From: Ciona savignyi | Taxonomy: Eukaryota > Chordata > Ascidiacea > Phlebobranchia > Cionidae | Direction of reading: 5' to 3' | NCBI GenBank assembly: GCA_000149265.1 | Contig: CH003302.1 | Coordinates: 12,292-76,291 of the forward strand | DNA length: 64,000 nucleotides | Part shown: positions 1-10,548 of the stretch, one piece after another | Numbering within the stretch: position 1 is the first letter of the stretch | Layout of the letters: each line of letters begins with the position of its first letter | Program-made: the position numbers and the translations under genes | The notes under the pieces: model-generated | The model's database searches: none | The model's input: only the letters and a program-made list of their open reading frames with translations | What the model was told of the DNA's origin: nothing

Positions 1-838
1 TTCTTCAGTCGGTGACGCCATTATTTCCGCCATTTTGCCCCGTTTCATGTGTTTGCCTGGGTGGAAAAGTTTCATGAGCACTTTTTACTCATTAAATATA
101 AGGGTATCTGCACAGGTTACAATATACCTGCCGTGGAAGTAAAAAAGGCAGACGCAGCTTATCCTTAGAAAGGAATTACATATTTTTTTAAATCTAGTGT
201 TAGAGTAATAATGGCCTACATGAATTTTGATTTTAGGTTAAAAATAGTAAACTTTTTTGTTATTTTTCATATTTTCTCATTGACATATGTAAGTTTTTTA
301 AAAATATTTCTGGGCATTAAAAAGGGTTTGTAACTTACAAAAGTTCATCAAATATACAAATTATTAGTCTGCAGAAACAACTCTTTAATTTCAAGTTAAA
401 AAAAAGAATACTTTAATTCAAGTTAAAAAAATATTTTCAAAACCAAGACCATTATATACATAACAATATGGTCAACATTACTAAAAAAAATACGTAGTCA
501 TTACACAAGTTTCATAAAGTTCAATCTCATTAAAGTAAGCAGGATTTTTAATTTAAATAACTTTGACATTTATGCATTATTTAGTAGCCTAACACATTTA
601 CACACCAGTGTTAGCAACAATATTGGACATTATAAAACCAACCTTTAGAAAACGACGGTTTCTTGAACAGTTTTGATGGTTTTGATTTCTTTGCATGTTG
701 AGCTTGTTTGGGAGTGTTGCTATCAGCTTTCTCCCCATTTTCATCATCTCCACTCTCGTTTTCGGGCGTGAAGTGGTGATACTTCTTTTCCTTCTTCTTT
801 TTTCGGGAATCCTCCCCAGAGTCGGGGGAATCGACCAT
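1..838 (-). CDS. Small lysine-rich protein, 5' part (runs off left edge)
   Basis: Two exons, 643-838 and 1-80, join in phase: the donor follows AAAG at 643 and the acceptor AG lies at 82-81. The open frame continues through the left window edge. The proposed start ATG (838-836) gives a protein opening MVDSPDSGED, followed by a run of lysines, an acidic stretch and a second basic segment, then a less charged part with KHMKRGKMAE. An AG acceptor at 883-882 lies in the 5' leader, so the frame could extend upstream (about 14 more residues, several hydrophobic), or this may be a trans-splice site. The gene starts about 280 bases downstream of the RBMX2 stop on the same strand, so a shared transcript or an alternative RBMX2 3' exon cannot be excluded. 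I do not recognise the family. The phase match across the intron is the main support. Confidence 0.5.
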
Positions 839-1117
839 AATAAATATTACCAGCACAGCACCTAATCCTGTTTCTTTGTTCCTAATAAAAAGTTAAATTA
901 ATGGCAAAAAATCTTATTCTCAAATATGATTGAAAATAGTTAATGTAACCAACAATGTAAAAATCACTACATGGTCGAAAAAATTGATTTTGTGGTTTGT
1001 AGGAAATAAAAAAGTTACAGCAATACTTTTTAATATTGATATTAAACTGTGTGACTAAAATTCGACATGAAAGGTTTCAATTTTTAAAATTTTTACTGTA
1101 AAAATGGAACTTTCTTC

Positions 1118-4100
1118 CTATGATCTTGAACGCTCTCTTCTTCTGTTTTTTCGATCATAATTTTTATGTTTATCTTGACGACCCTCATTCATTTTATGAC
1201 GATAATCGTCTCTCTGTCTCTTATCCCGTGAATTTGAATCAAAATTACGTTCCCGTGAATTATCTTGTGGCCGTTTTTCATGTGAATCCATCTTATGGTG
1301 TTTTTCATATGCCCCGGCATCACGGTAAGTCTTATTGCGACGTTTTTCGGTGGAATCTGCATCTCTGTGATGTTTTTCTCTTGCATTACTTTCTCTTTGT
1401 TTTTTGTTTAAATTAGTATCATGATGCTTATCATAAGAATCATTGTGATACCGGTACTTTTTTTCACGTGAATCTGCATCTCGTGAACGCTCACGTTCAC
1501 CTCGCTTATTATCACGTTGGTTTCTCTCATCCAGACTGGAAACCGAAGATTCACTATCTTTCCTTCGTTTCCTCCTATTTATCGCTTTCTTTGTTTTCAT
1601 TTTTTCACGACTTGAATCAGAATCATAAGAAAGGTCTCTTGTTTTTCTTGGACTTTGGTTGAATTCTCCTCTTCCATTGCTTTTCTCGGATTTCGCTTCT
1701 TTCTTTTGTTTTCTGGGTGGAGTAATGTTATCTCTTGTTTTTGACGATTTATTGGCTTTTTCTGTTGGAGTTTCTTTTAAAAAACTCAGTTTTGCCTTTT
1801 TCTTCTTCTTCTCCTTTTTGTGCTTCTTTTTCTTGGCTAAAAAGAAACAGTTTTTTAATTTATATTTAACCATAATAAGTACAGGTTGAACAGGTAATTT
1901 AAAAATATATATTTAATAGCATTTTTAATATTATATTAAAATCAAGCTACTTAAACATCAGGTATAGCGAAACATGTTTTAGTTTACTAATCATACGTAA
2001 ATATGCCACGTAATAATATTACGTCGTAATATGATCGCTGTAAATTCTGTAAAAAATAATAAATATGTCTGTGTGAATAAAAAAGTACTGATATATGTTT
2101 TGCAGCATTGTAACAGATATGTTAATGCATCAGTTTCCTTTAACTTATTAGCTGAATTGTTGTCAGTTAATGACTAAAATATCAAACAATGGTTAACCGA
2201 TGTGTGTTTACGAGCGCATAAATAAAACAGTTACTTCGAAAACTATATGTACTCTTTAACTACTTGCTCTTGAATAAAAACCAATGTTTTATTTAAAAAT
2301 AGATTATTTTAAATGTTGGTGAATTATAGTTTTCAACATACAGGACAATTGCAGAGAAATACTTAATCGGTTACATTTTATTTTATTGATTTTTTTAAGT
2401 AGACCTGTTATCAGAAACATACAAAATGTATACCACAAATTTAAAATGAATGTTTTCTCTTAATAAAAACAAGCATACTGGTATCTCAAGTGTTTACAAC
2501 ATTTGGAACTGTGAAAAACTTACGTTTTTCATTTGTGGTATACATTTTGCAGGTTTCTGATTACAGGTCAACTTAAATTAATAAAATAAAACAGGTAACT
2601 GATTAAATATTTCTCTGTAATTGCCTGTATGTTGGAAAAACTTACGTTTTTCATCCTCGCTATCACTGAGGAGCACAACTTCCTCATCCACAATCTCAAC
2701 TTCCTTCTTTTCATATTCCCGCATAACATCCGGAGCAACTCCTTGCTCCCTGATCTTCTCGGTCAATTCATCAATATCCTCCTCTTCCTTGGGGACCTGG
2801 TAAGCCATCACATGATCCACGCGAATCTGCCGCCCTTTGATCTGGGAACATTTTGCAGACAATTTTATATAAATTTTTGCAGAGATTTTAGAGATTTTTT
2901 ACACAAGGATCAGAGCTGATTTTAGTTGTATAATATTCTTTGAAGCTTTTTTATTTTCAAATTAAATAATGATTAAAGAGAGTAATAAGTTTGTGCAGTT
3001 ATTAAAAACCTAATTTAGTTTTGTTTGTTCAGGTAATTTATTTAATCAAGCTCCGCTTACAATTTTTGATATATTCTCTTGTAAATGGACAACATAAACC
3101 AGTGTAATTTGAGATTTTTGCATTTTGTTTACAAATCATGCTTACACCATGTATACAAACAGCTTGTTCCTCATTATGTTGCTTACCTTTGTCCCATTTA
3201 AATTGTCCACTGCAAGTATTGTACTCTTCTGGTCTTCATAACAAACAAACGCAAAACCTTTTGATTTTCCGGTTTTCCGATCTCGAATTAAATTTATGTT
3301 CACAATTTCCCCATATCTGTATCAATAGCAGTAAAGTTATACATCTTAAGAGTATATTGCATCAGAGACAACTTGTTTAAACTTCTAATCAAATGTTACA
3401 ATATCAATATAGATATTTTGATTATGCAGTTCTTAAAAGTTATAATTAAAAGTTATAAATAAGATGTTGGCATAATTACACGTAATGTCAAGAGCGATAC
3501 GAACCATACTGTAGCCAGCACTATGATAATTTTTGATTCACAACAAAACAATCTTAACCTGACCTGTGATTTATTTTTGTATTTCAAATCCTAATCAAAA
3601 TAATAGACGGTGGCTCAATGACTAATAAGTCTTTTGTTACCTGACCAGCAAGAATTATTTTCATTTTAATTATATATATTATGTTCATTATAAAATTATT
3701 TTAATAACTTTTGTAAACAAATGTATTTAATTTAAATCTGTTGTACATCTGGTGACCTCATATGGTACCGGTAGTGCATTAAATCATCAAAAAAGATGTG
3801 GAACCAGCCAAAGATGGGTCAATGAATTGTGACTTTGGACAATATAGTTAGTAGAAGTTGCTAACACCGAATAAATTAATGGGCTGAACAAAAATCTTCC
3901 AGTATGGAAAGTACGGCAGCTGCCCACTCCAGTTTTTTCCCTGCGTATTTGCACACTCGCAAACCTACCTCTGGACCTCAGGTAATTTACTGTAAACCTA
4001 CCTCTGAACCTCGGGTAATTTAGGGTCAGTACGTACATTTTTGTTATGTAGCCGACCCTATGTTATGTAGATGGATATGTTAGCTGACGATCACGATAGG

Positions 4101-5195
4101 TTTAGGATAGAATAATATGTTTGTTTAAGATTTTGGTAAAACAGTAATAAAAAGGAGATTGTATTCACACTTGAAGTGTGCACTTTTGGACGTTTGCACA
4201 CTGCACACTTAAATATTTGGCGCGTGCACACTCGAGATCTCGGCGAAAATTGACGTACTTTTCATACGGGAAAATCCTGAGTGCATCATACAAAACACCT
4301 TTTTGGCATGGTCATGAGGCAGAAGAGATGATAAACTATGTTATATTCTGTTTTTCTTATCTTATTCCAAAACCATGTTTATTCCAATAATAAAAAATGT
4401 ATCCATAGAAATTAATAATATTGCAGCAAATTTCTTACTGTGAGAATACACATATTACATCTCCTTCACTGAGTTCATATGGTAGACTGCCAGCATAGAT
4501 CCATGCACTGTCCCGGTACTGGTAATGCCATGATGATGGAGTTCCTGCAACCCCCATGCGTAATTCCTTTTCATTCAAGTCATTGATCAGACGGATTTTT
4601 GTTAATCCACTGAAAAGGGGTTTTTTACATTAAAAAAAATATCCAAATAAAATAGTATGTTTGTTTCACCCACAAATATCATAGAAGCAACTGTGATGAA
4701 CCCGTATGGAAAGTACGTCAATTTTCGCCGAGATCTCGAGTGTGCACGCGCCAAATATTTAAGTGTGCAGTGTGCAAACGTCCAAAAGTGCACACTTCAA
4801 GTGTGCACACAATCTCCTTTTATTACTGTTTACCAAAATCTTAAACAAACATATTATTCTATCCTCAATCTATTGTGTCCGTCAGCTAATATATCTATCT
4901 ACGTAACATAGGGTCGCCTATATAACAAAAAATGTACTGACAGTAAATTACCCGAGGTTCAGAGGTAGGTTTACAGTAAATTACCCGAGGTCCAGAGGTA
5001 GGTTTACGAGTGTGCAAAGACGCAGGGAAAAAAAACTCGAGTGTGCAGCTGACGTACTTTCCATACTGGGTGATGAAGGCTGCAAATCAATTGCAAAGCA
5101 CTGTACACACAATTTTCACCATGAACGCCTAATTTTGCATTATATCGGAATAAACATGTACAAGTGTGTGCAATACAAAAATACACTTACTTCAT
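1118..5195 (-). CDS. RBMX2: RBMX2, spliceosomal RRM protein (Snu17/IST3 family)
   Basis: Five coding exons: 5191-5195, 4439-4609, 3187-3316, 2646-2841, 1118-1836. All junctions are GT-AG and in phase, giving 406 aa (human about 322). Exon 1 codes only for the start codon plus two bases, and the protein then begins MNGLTKIRLINDLNEKE as in RBMX2. The RRM spans roughly residues 37-114, with RNP2 at AWIYAGSLP and RNP1 at KSKGFAFV (76-83), followed by IKGRQIRVDHV and an acidic linker ending SDSEDEKPKKKK. Exon 5 is a long Lys/Arg/Ser/Asp/His-rich tail ending RSRS. The family's yeast relative Snu17 is a subunit of the RES pre-mRNA retention and splicing complex in the activated spliceosome; nuclear location is inferred from this. 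Introns 1 and 2 each carry one copy of a MITE in opposite orientation, and intron 4 carries a hairpin repeat next to the donor. Confidence 0.93.
2331..2638. repeat. Fold-back inverted repeat in RBMX2 intron 4
   Basis: A left arm at about 2334-2442 and a right arm at about 2529-2637 are near reverse complements (shared blocks include caacatacagg, agagaaata, aatgtataccacaaa), with a spacer of about 85 bases. The right arm ends a few bases from the exon 4 donor (GTAAG at 2645-2641). A 20-base direct repeat containing that donor and its exon flank occurs at 2513-2532 and 2635-2654, so a decoy copy of the splice junction lies 122 bases downstream. It looks like a foldback element or a local inverted duplication. 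Confidence 0.75.
3899..4270 (+). mobile_element. hAT-type MITE, copy A (RBMX2 intron 2)
   Basis: A 372-base element with terminal inverted repeats starting CCAGTATGGAAAGTACG and ending in the inverse of CCCGTATGAAAAGTACG. It is flanked by an imperfect 8-base target duplication (AAAATCTT at 3891-3898, AAAATCCT at 4271-4278). The interior has tandem AGGTAGGTTTAC-like units (written on the other strand) and no coding capacity. It is the same family as copy B at 4701-5069, in the opposite orientation. Eight-base duplications and short TIRs point to hAT mobilisation, which is an inference. Confidence 0.85.
4701..5069 (-). mobile_element. hAT-type MITE, copy B (RBMX2 intron 1)
   Basis: A 369-base element, near reverse complement of copy A over its full length, flanked by a perfect 8-base target-site duplication GTGATGAA (4693-4700 and 5070-5077). 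It lies in RBMX2 intron 1, between the 5-base coding exon 1 and exon 2. Short identical peptides encoded on opposite strands in the two copies confirm the inverted relationship. Confidence 0.88.
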
Positions 5196-7287
5196 TGTTG
5201 TATGAAATGTTTTTCTTTCGGCTCACAATGTGACGAAAACAAACTACTCCAAACCTTTTATTGCTGAACTAACATAAAGCTACTATAAACCGAGGCACAG
5301 AGCGAGTTTTTTTTGTACATTTATGAATTATGATGTTTTACCGATTTTATGTTGTCCTTATTTTCTACAAATACAGTATATAAATGAGAACATCATATGT
5401 GGCATTGGAAACCACGATCATAATATTTATGGTTTAAAGATGCTCATGCTTTTTTTTGGTGGAAACAAAGCGTGCGAAATAAAATGTTTATTTTAGGATA
5501 AATTGCTCATGAGACTAGTCGGTCGTGCCTTTGTGCAAGCCAGTAAGCAAACTCCCTGAGCCTATTGTATCAATGGGTTTTACTTAAACTGAAGGCAGAT
5601 CTCAGTCGTTTCCAGCACAGTGCAATAGCTCAACTCAGTAGGTGCTAGGTAATCTGATGATTATTCCTGTCAGAACGCCTCTTGCATTTTTCATTTACGG
5701 GGATTATATCACTTAAGTCTCATCTCAGTTCAGTCATACTTATGCAGTCATTTAGAAGAACATTCCACATTTTTGGTGCTATACTTATCGCCCCAAACCA
5801 ATTTTCCTGTAAAAGCTTCGGTAGATAAATCCTTAAGTGTAAAGCTGACGACCTTCAATACAAGTATTTTATTTACGACTATCCAATGATAGTCGTGTTT
5901 ATAACCGTTGATGCGATTCCCACGCTCACAAGAATACTAATGACACTTGTAAACTCTGCCAAGATTTTTACTATACCAAGGCCCTGCTTAGTTGTGTGCA
6001 TTAAGGATAAGGATATACTCATGATTACCCACCGTGGTGGGACAACGAACGGAGTTATAAAAACGAAAATCGACAGTAAAACGCTGTCCATGCAGATGTT
6101 GCGAATTTGTATGTCCGTGTGTGTAGCAATCAGTGTCAAATTAACAGGGTTAATCGGTTGATCGTTGAATTAAATCGTACTCACGGCCGAATTTTTGAAG
6201 CTATTGCATTTTTATAACTTTTATTTCTCTATCGACGTGCGAACAATGGTGGAGGAAAGATATGTGGTGGAGTCTGAAGATTATGTACACATAAAGTGTT
6301 CTTGGTTAATATTGAATTGAGCATCAGTGTATTTATTATTATGTGTTCCCTTCGAATCTGAAGTGAACACATTATTTTAGCTATATTGTGTAACTAGAGG
6401 GTGTCAAACATGTGGTGTCCACCACTATTTTTTTAAACTGCTTGTTACCAGCGTAACGCAGAAAAATAAGTAAAAAAGAGAAGTAAATACAAAATGCGTC
6501 GACTTCTCGAAGGAAACCCATAATAATAAAGTACAGGGTGTCCCAAAAAATGACACCAATTAAGATGCAAATATCACAAAAAGTTTGAACTCGAAATCAA
6601 TGAAATTTAACAGGCATATATGAGTTGACATAATTTATTTTTAAAAATATTGTTATTTACGCGTTGTCAACAGTACAACACACGTGCTTATTGAGTTTCT
6701 GGAATTTACAGGTTTTCAATGTGTGATTTTAAAATGGTGTCATTTTTGGGACACCCTGTATCTTGTGGTGGTAAAAAAGACAACTACGTTTCTTTTTCCT
6801 AGGCCGCGCACCCGAGATATTAAACTTTAACCTTTTGATCGTGTATTAAGATAAAATATAGTCTCTTTGGGTTTAAATAATTTGAGATTAGTCCCCTAAA
6901 TTTTCTTGGACGTATCTTGTGATCGCCAATAGAAATAACATAAAACATAGTTATTAAATAAACAGGTAAACCCGAGTAGCCGATGTAGATTTTTAGATAA
7001 TTTCGGCGTTTCACAGATTTTAGTTTTTAATAAATTACAAATTTTCTCGCTAAGCTGATGTAACATACATGTTAATAAAAATTTACTTGTTTAAGATTGT
7101 ATAAAATACGAAAAAGAGTAAAACAATTTAATCCATCTTTAGAGAAACCTACCTTGGCCACTAGGGTAACAGCGCTAATTTCGATGTACATATAGCTTTT
7201 ACTATTTTCCTTGTATTAAACCAAAGAGGAGGTAAAAAGGGAAGTTATTAAGTGAAGCAAACGAAAGTACATACAGTCGGTTATAAA
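5196..7287. other. Intergenic region between divergent RBMX2 and RNASEK
   Basis: No convincing gene. The open frames at 5879-6161 overlap on both strands and are probably fortuitous. Around 6011-6030 there is a GGATAAGGATA...CATG stretch resembling the decayed tail of the SINE-1 family. The region must hold both promoters, since RBMX2 reads leftward and RNASEK rightward. A mariner-type MITE lies at 6534-6758. Confidence 0.5.
6534..6758. mobile_element. Mariner/Tc1-type MITE with TA duplication
   Basis: A 225-base element bounded by inverted repeats CAGGGTGTCCCAAAAA and TTTTTGGGACACCCTG. The inverted identity extends to about 25 bases (through TGACACCA). TA dinucleotides flank both ends (6532-6533 and 6759-6760), as expected for Tc1/mariner target-site duplication. 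There is no open reading frame of note, so it is non-autonomous. Confidence 0.88.
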
Positions 7288-8716
7288 ATGTTGAAATTAA
7301 TTGGACCAAAATGTTCTTCTTGTTGTATGATAACAAGCATTTGGGGAATTATTATGATGGTAAGTGTAAGCCTCCTTGTTATGAATAAATACGCTACCGT
7401 ATTCTATGCTTTGTTACGTAGGCTAAAGCTAGGAAAGTGGGCCACTGTTACACTTTTAAAGGGTATTTAAAAAACATAAAATTACAATAAGGTTAGATTT
7501 TAAATTATTTATTGGTAGATATAATAAATAAAGAGGTGTCGGTGATAAACAAAAGTAATGAAATGGTGTACACAAAATTAAACTTCCGTAAAATTTAATG
7601 ACGAAACAACTAAGCATATGAAGCCTACAAAGTATAATATAATACATTAACATGTCATGTTGCTGATGATATAATTGCCACAAGAGAGAAAGGGCAGATG
7701 GGTAGATTGGCAGTGGTGGTAGTATATGAAAATGATTTAATATTGAAATTGACTATTACTGTTCTGATTAAAAGCGTGTGTTTTACGCCAAAATTATAAC
7801 TTCTTGCATTGTAATTTTTTATGCAGAACTGAAAAAAATCTTTAACAAAGGTATGAATCATCTAAATGCTTATCTCCCGACTTATGGTTTAAATGTATCA
7901 ATTCAGTTTTAAGTAATACTTTAATATCAGCAAAATAGCAGTGGTTTTCAGTCTAGCAACAGTATGAAATCTACATCACAAATCTTGTACTAATTCACTT
8001 TTACACCCATCCACAGATCTGTTTGGGAGCTGCTTATAAACTAAAAAGTCCAGCTTTATATGCTGATATACCACTGGATTTTAAAAATGCTGATGCAGTT
8101 GCTAAGTAAGTTTAATATTAGATATGTAAATGGAAACAATAAACTTAAAAAAAGATTCATATATAAAAACAAGAAACAGATCAATGTGTAATGTTTCAAT
8201 TACCTAAGTTGGATGCCTTTCTTGTCTGTACTTGTTGTTGTGTAAGGGTACCACATATGGGTGACTTTAAATACCCAATGTAGACTGTGTGGCACACTTA
8301 AAACCATTACCCTAACTCCGGCACACTACCCACAACTCTGGCACACCACCGACAATGTCCCCACTGGGTATTTAGAGAAACCGCCACATATGAGGAAGTT
8401 CATAAGCCAGGCAATTTGTATGTGCATCAATACGTTATAAAAATTTAACAATTCTTAAAAGTTGTCCAAAAATTATTATAGGTTTAAACTGGTGTTTGTC
8501 CAAAATAATATTGTATAAGACTGAAAGGTGTCTTAAATGTAAAAATCAAATAATTTTTATCATTTTTTCATTTCCAGCCAAGCCACAGTATACGCTGCTT
8601 ATGACAGCTCCGCCGAAAATTGCTTCATTGCAGCTGGTCTGTACGCAGGAGTGTTGTTCTTCAGCCTTTGGCAAATAAGAGTCAATAAATCGCGTCAGAC
8701 CTATACTGTTCGATAA
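7288..8716 (+). CDS. RNASEK: RNASEK (ribonuclease kappa family), V-ATPase-associated membrane protein
   Basis: Three exons, 7288-7359, 8017-8105, 8578-8716, all GT-AG and in phase, code for 99 aa (human about 98). Start ATG 7288 gives MLKLIGPKCSSCCMITSIWG, matching the family's LLCCGPKLAACGIVLSAWG-type N-terminus. Membrane segment 1 runs from about residue 13 across the exon 1/2 junction, and segment 2 is at AENCFIAAGLYAGVLFFSLW, with the conserved NCFIAAGLY motif. The loop between them carries ADIPLDF and AAYDSSAENC. The family was first described as a ribonuclease and is also known as a V-ATPase-associated protein needed for acidification-dependent endocytosis. The short tail ends QTYTVR. 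An in-frame GTG upstream (7252) was not used because the family begins at this ATG. Confidence 0.93.
8249..8388. mobile_element. MITE with GGTGACTTTAAATACCC ends (RNASEK intron 2)
   Basis: Inverted ends GGTGACTTTAAATACCCA and TGGGTATTTAGAGAAACC bound about 140 bases of GGCACACTACCCACAAC-like repeats. The same termini and interior words recur at about 15589-16045 in CEP19 intron 1, so this is a dispersed family. No coding capacity. Confidence 0.65.
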
Positions 8717-8919
8717 ACTGCAGGGACTTTTTGTGCTTTTTGCTATATCTCCTATTTTATTACCATCAAAGTAATTGTTTTTTGGTACCGTGTCCATTTA
8801 GAGTTGTTGTTTCAAAAGAAACTACAGGTTTTAATATTGTAACTATTTATATTCCATCAGTGTACAGATATATTACAAATTAAAAAGTACAGTCGTCTTT
8901 ATGTTGTATATTTCAGTGC

Positions 8920-8925
8920 AATAAA
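8920..8925 (+). promoter_or_regulatory. Polyadenylation signal of RNASEK
   Basis: AATAAA about 200 bases downstream of the RNASEK stop codon, the first canonical hexamer on this strand after the gene. Confidence 0.6.
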
Positions 8926-9050
8926 ACATCAAAACACATATTTTTCGATTAATGTCCCTATTAAAACAATAATAGGTTTGGATACGATTTTTTATATTAA
9001 TCCTTGTGAATTGGAAACGCATGTGGCGTTAAGATACGCGCATTCATAAC

Positions 9051-9296
9051 ATCAGTTACCGCCCACCGTAGGGTAATCGCATCTATTGCAATGTGTTGTG
9101 TATGCTTTAAACGTTTTTTTCCCAACGGATTAATGGGTTCTACCAAATTGAAGGAACGTGTAAATCATACACAACACAATGCAATATCTTCGGTAACCCG
9201 ACGGTGGACGCGACGTAATCTGACGATTGCCCGTGTGTTAACCCACTTTGTTTTCCCCTTGGAGGGGATAAACATGAGTATCCTGTCCTGCCCTGT
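9051..9296. mobile_element. SINE-1 fragments arranged head-to-head
   Basis: 9051-9120 matches the body of the SINE-1 family in reverse (GTTACCGCCCACCGTAGGGT...GCAATGTGTTGTGTATG). 9124-9296 matches it forward, from CGGATTAATGGGTTCTACC to the GGGGATAAACATGAGTATCC tail. The tRNA-like head is missing from both. The stretch between RNASEK and moonraker (8926-10534) otherwise holds a palindrome at 9868-9897 and a MITE at about 10198-10425, and no gene. Confidence 0.7.
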
Positions 9297-9867
9297 TAAC
9301 CATTTCACCACTGTCCTGCTAACCAATGTTTTTTTCTTATTTACCGACACGCCACCACGGGCATGATGCGCAGAAAAAAAGAAGGTAAAATCAAAATATG
9401 TTTAATTCGAAATCGAGGGCAACCCATAATTATCACATTTCGATTGTGAATAGAATTCATTGCCCTATGGCCCTAAGCTAAGGTTGTTCAGTAGAAACAA
9501 GACACCGACGAGTATGTTTGTTGAGCAAGGCATATAGCGAACATCGCCGGAACCCAGTAGATCAGTGTGCTGTACTGAAACCCGAGAAACTTAAACATAC
9601 CATAATTAAAATACGAAATTCTTTTAAATCCAGCTCATTTTATTGGCGTTGGCGCTTCAACTAACTCAATAAGGATTAAGACGTTCAACACCGGAAAATT
9701 AGCTCATTTTAACTCTAGCTGTTTTTTCTCGAAGTAAAAGATAGTCCTCTGGCGAAAGGTTAACGTGTGGTCGAGTTTTAAAGGTGCATTTGTAAATTAC
9801 TTAATCTTTTATTTTCTTTGTTAATTTGAAATAGATAAAAGTTTCAGAAATTCAATTGGTGTTATGT

Positions 9868-9897
9868 AGTGTCCCTTAATGAACATTAAGGAACACT
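9868..9897. repeat. 30-base near-perfect palindrome
   Basis: Two 14-base arms (AGTGTCCCTTAATG and the inverse of AGTGTTCCTTAATG, one mismatch) with a 2-base centre, flanked on both sides by GTTATGT direct repeats. It could be a minimal foldback insertion or a transcription-factor/terminator-like hairpin; no function is assigned. Confidence 0.6.
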
Positions 9898-10197
9898 AGT
9901 GTTATGTTATGCTTCGCCATCTCGGGTGGAACCGGGCCTAGGTGTTATCTGTTTTCTACGTGAAAAAATCTATTGGCGGTTACGTACAAACTGCGTAAGT
10001 ACGTTAGGCTTATAATTTTTAGAATGATGATGTTTTGTGTTTTTTTATTCTCTAGATGCTAGGTGGATAAAAAACGGACATTATGAGCGTTTATAATAAT
10101 AATATGGCAGAAAAAGAAAATTATCGAAACTACAGATGAAACATTCTTATTATGATAGATAATATATTATTTGTGGTGTGCTGTTAACTTTGTGAAA

Positions 10198-10425
10198 AGT
10201 GGGACAACACTAAAAGGAGGGAAAGCGGGAAGGAGGAAAGGAGGGAAACTGCTCACTAAAACTATGTAAATTAATTTTAACCCTGCTTTAAACACTAATA
10301 TCAAACCTAGAACTAACCCTAACTCTAACCCCATAATTCTTAAGCGCTAATCTTTATTTTAATGTGCAGTTTCCCGCCTTCCCTTCTTTCACTCCTTTTA
10401 GTTTTCCCCTAAAAAGTGTCGTGCA
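10198..10425. mobile_element. MITE with GGGACAACACTAAAAGGAGG-type ends, copy 1
   Basis: Inverted ends near ACTAAAAGGAGGGAAAGCGGG (from about 10200) and the inverse GGGAAACTGC...CCTTTTAGTTTTCCCC (to about 10408). The interior carries AACCCTAACTCTAACCCC followed by a conserved TAATCTTTATTTTAATGTGCAG. A second copy in the opposite orientation lies at about 56258-56488. Confidence 0.72.
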
Positions 10426-10548
10426 TACATACCATTCCTGGGAGATTAGCTTCATGTAAAATATGTTTGATCCTTAGCCCATTCTAAATTTATTAAAACC
10501 TAAGCACTTTTCACCAATGTTCCAAATTTTACAGAGTTAGTTGTTTAA

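Noticed and set aside
5879..6161. Overlapping 86-91 codon ORFs on both strands
   Set aside because: Open on both strands, no family signature and no clear splice sites; includes a decayed SINE-like stretch. Treated as chance.
10300..10340. Internal telomere array
   Set aside because: Only a few degenerate AACCCT-like units, present inside a dispersed MITE; not a telomere.
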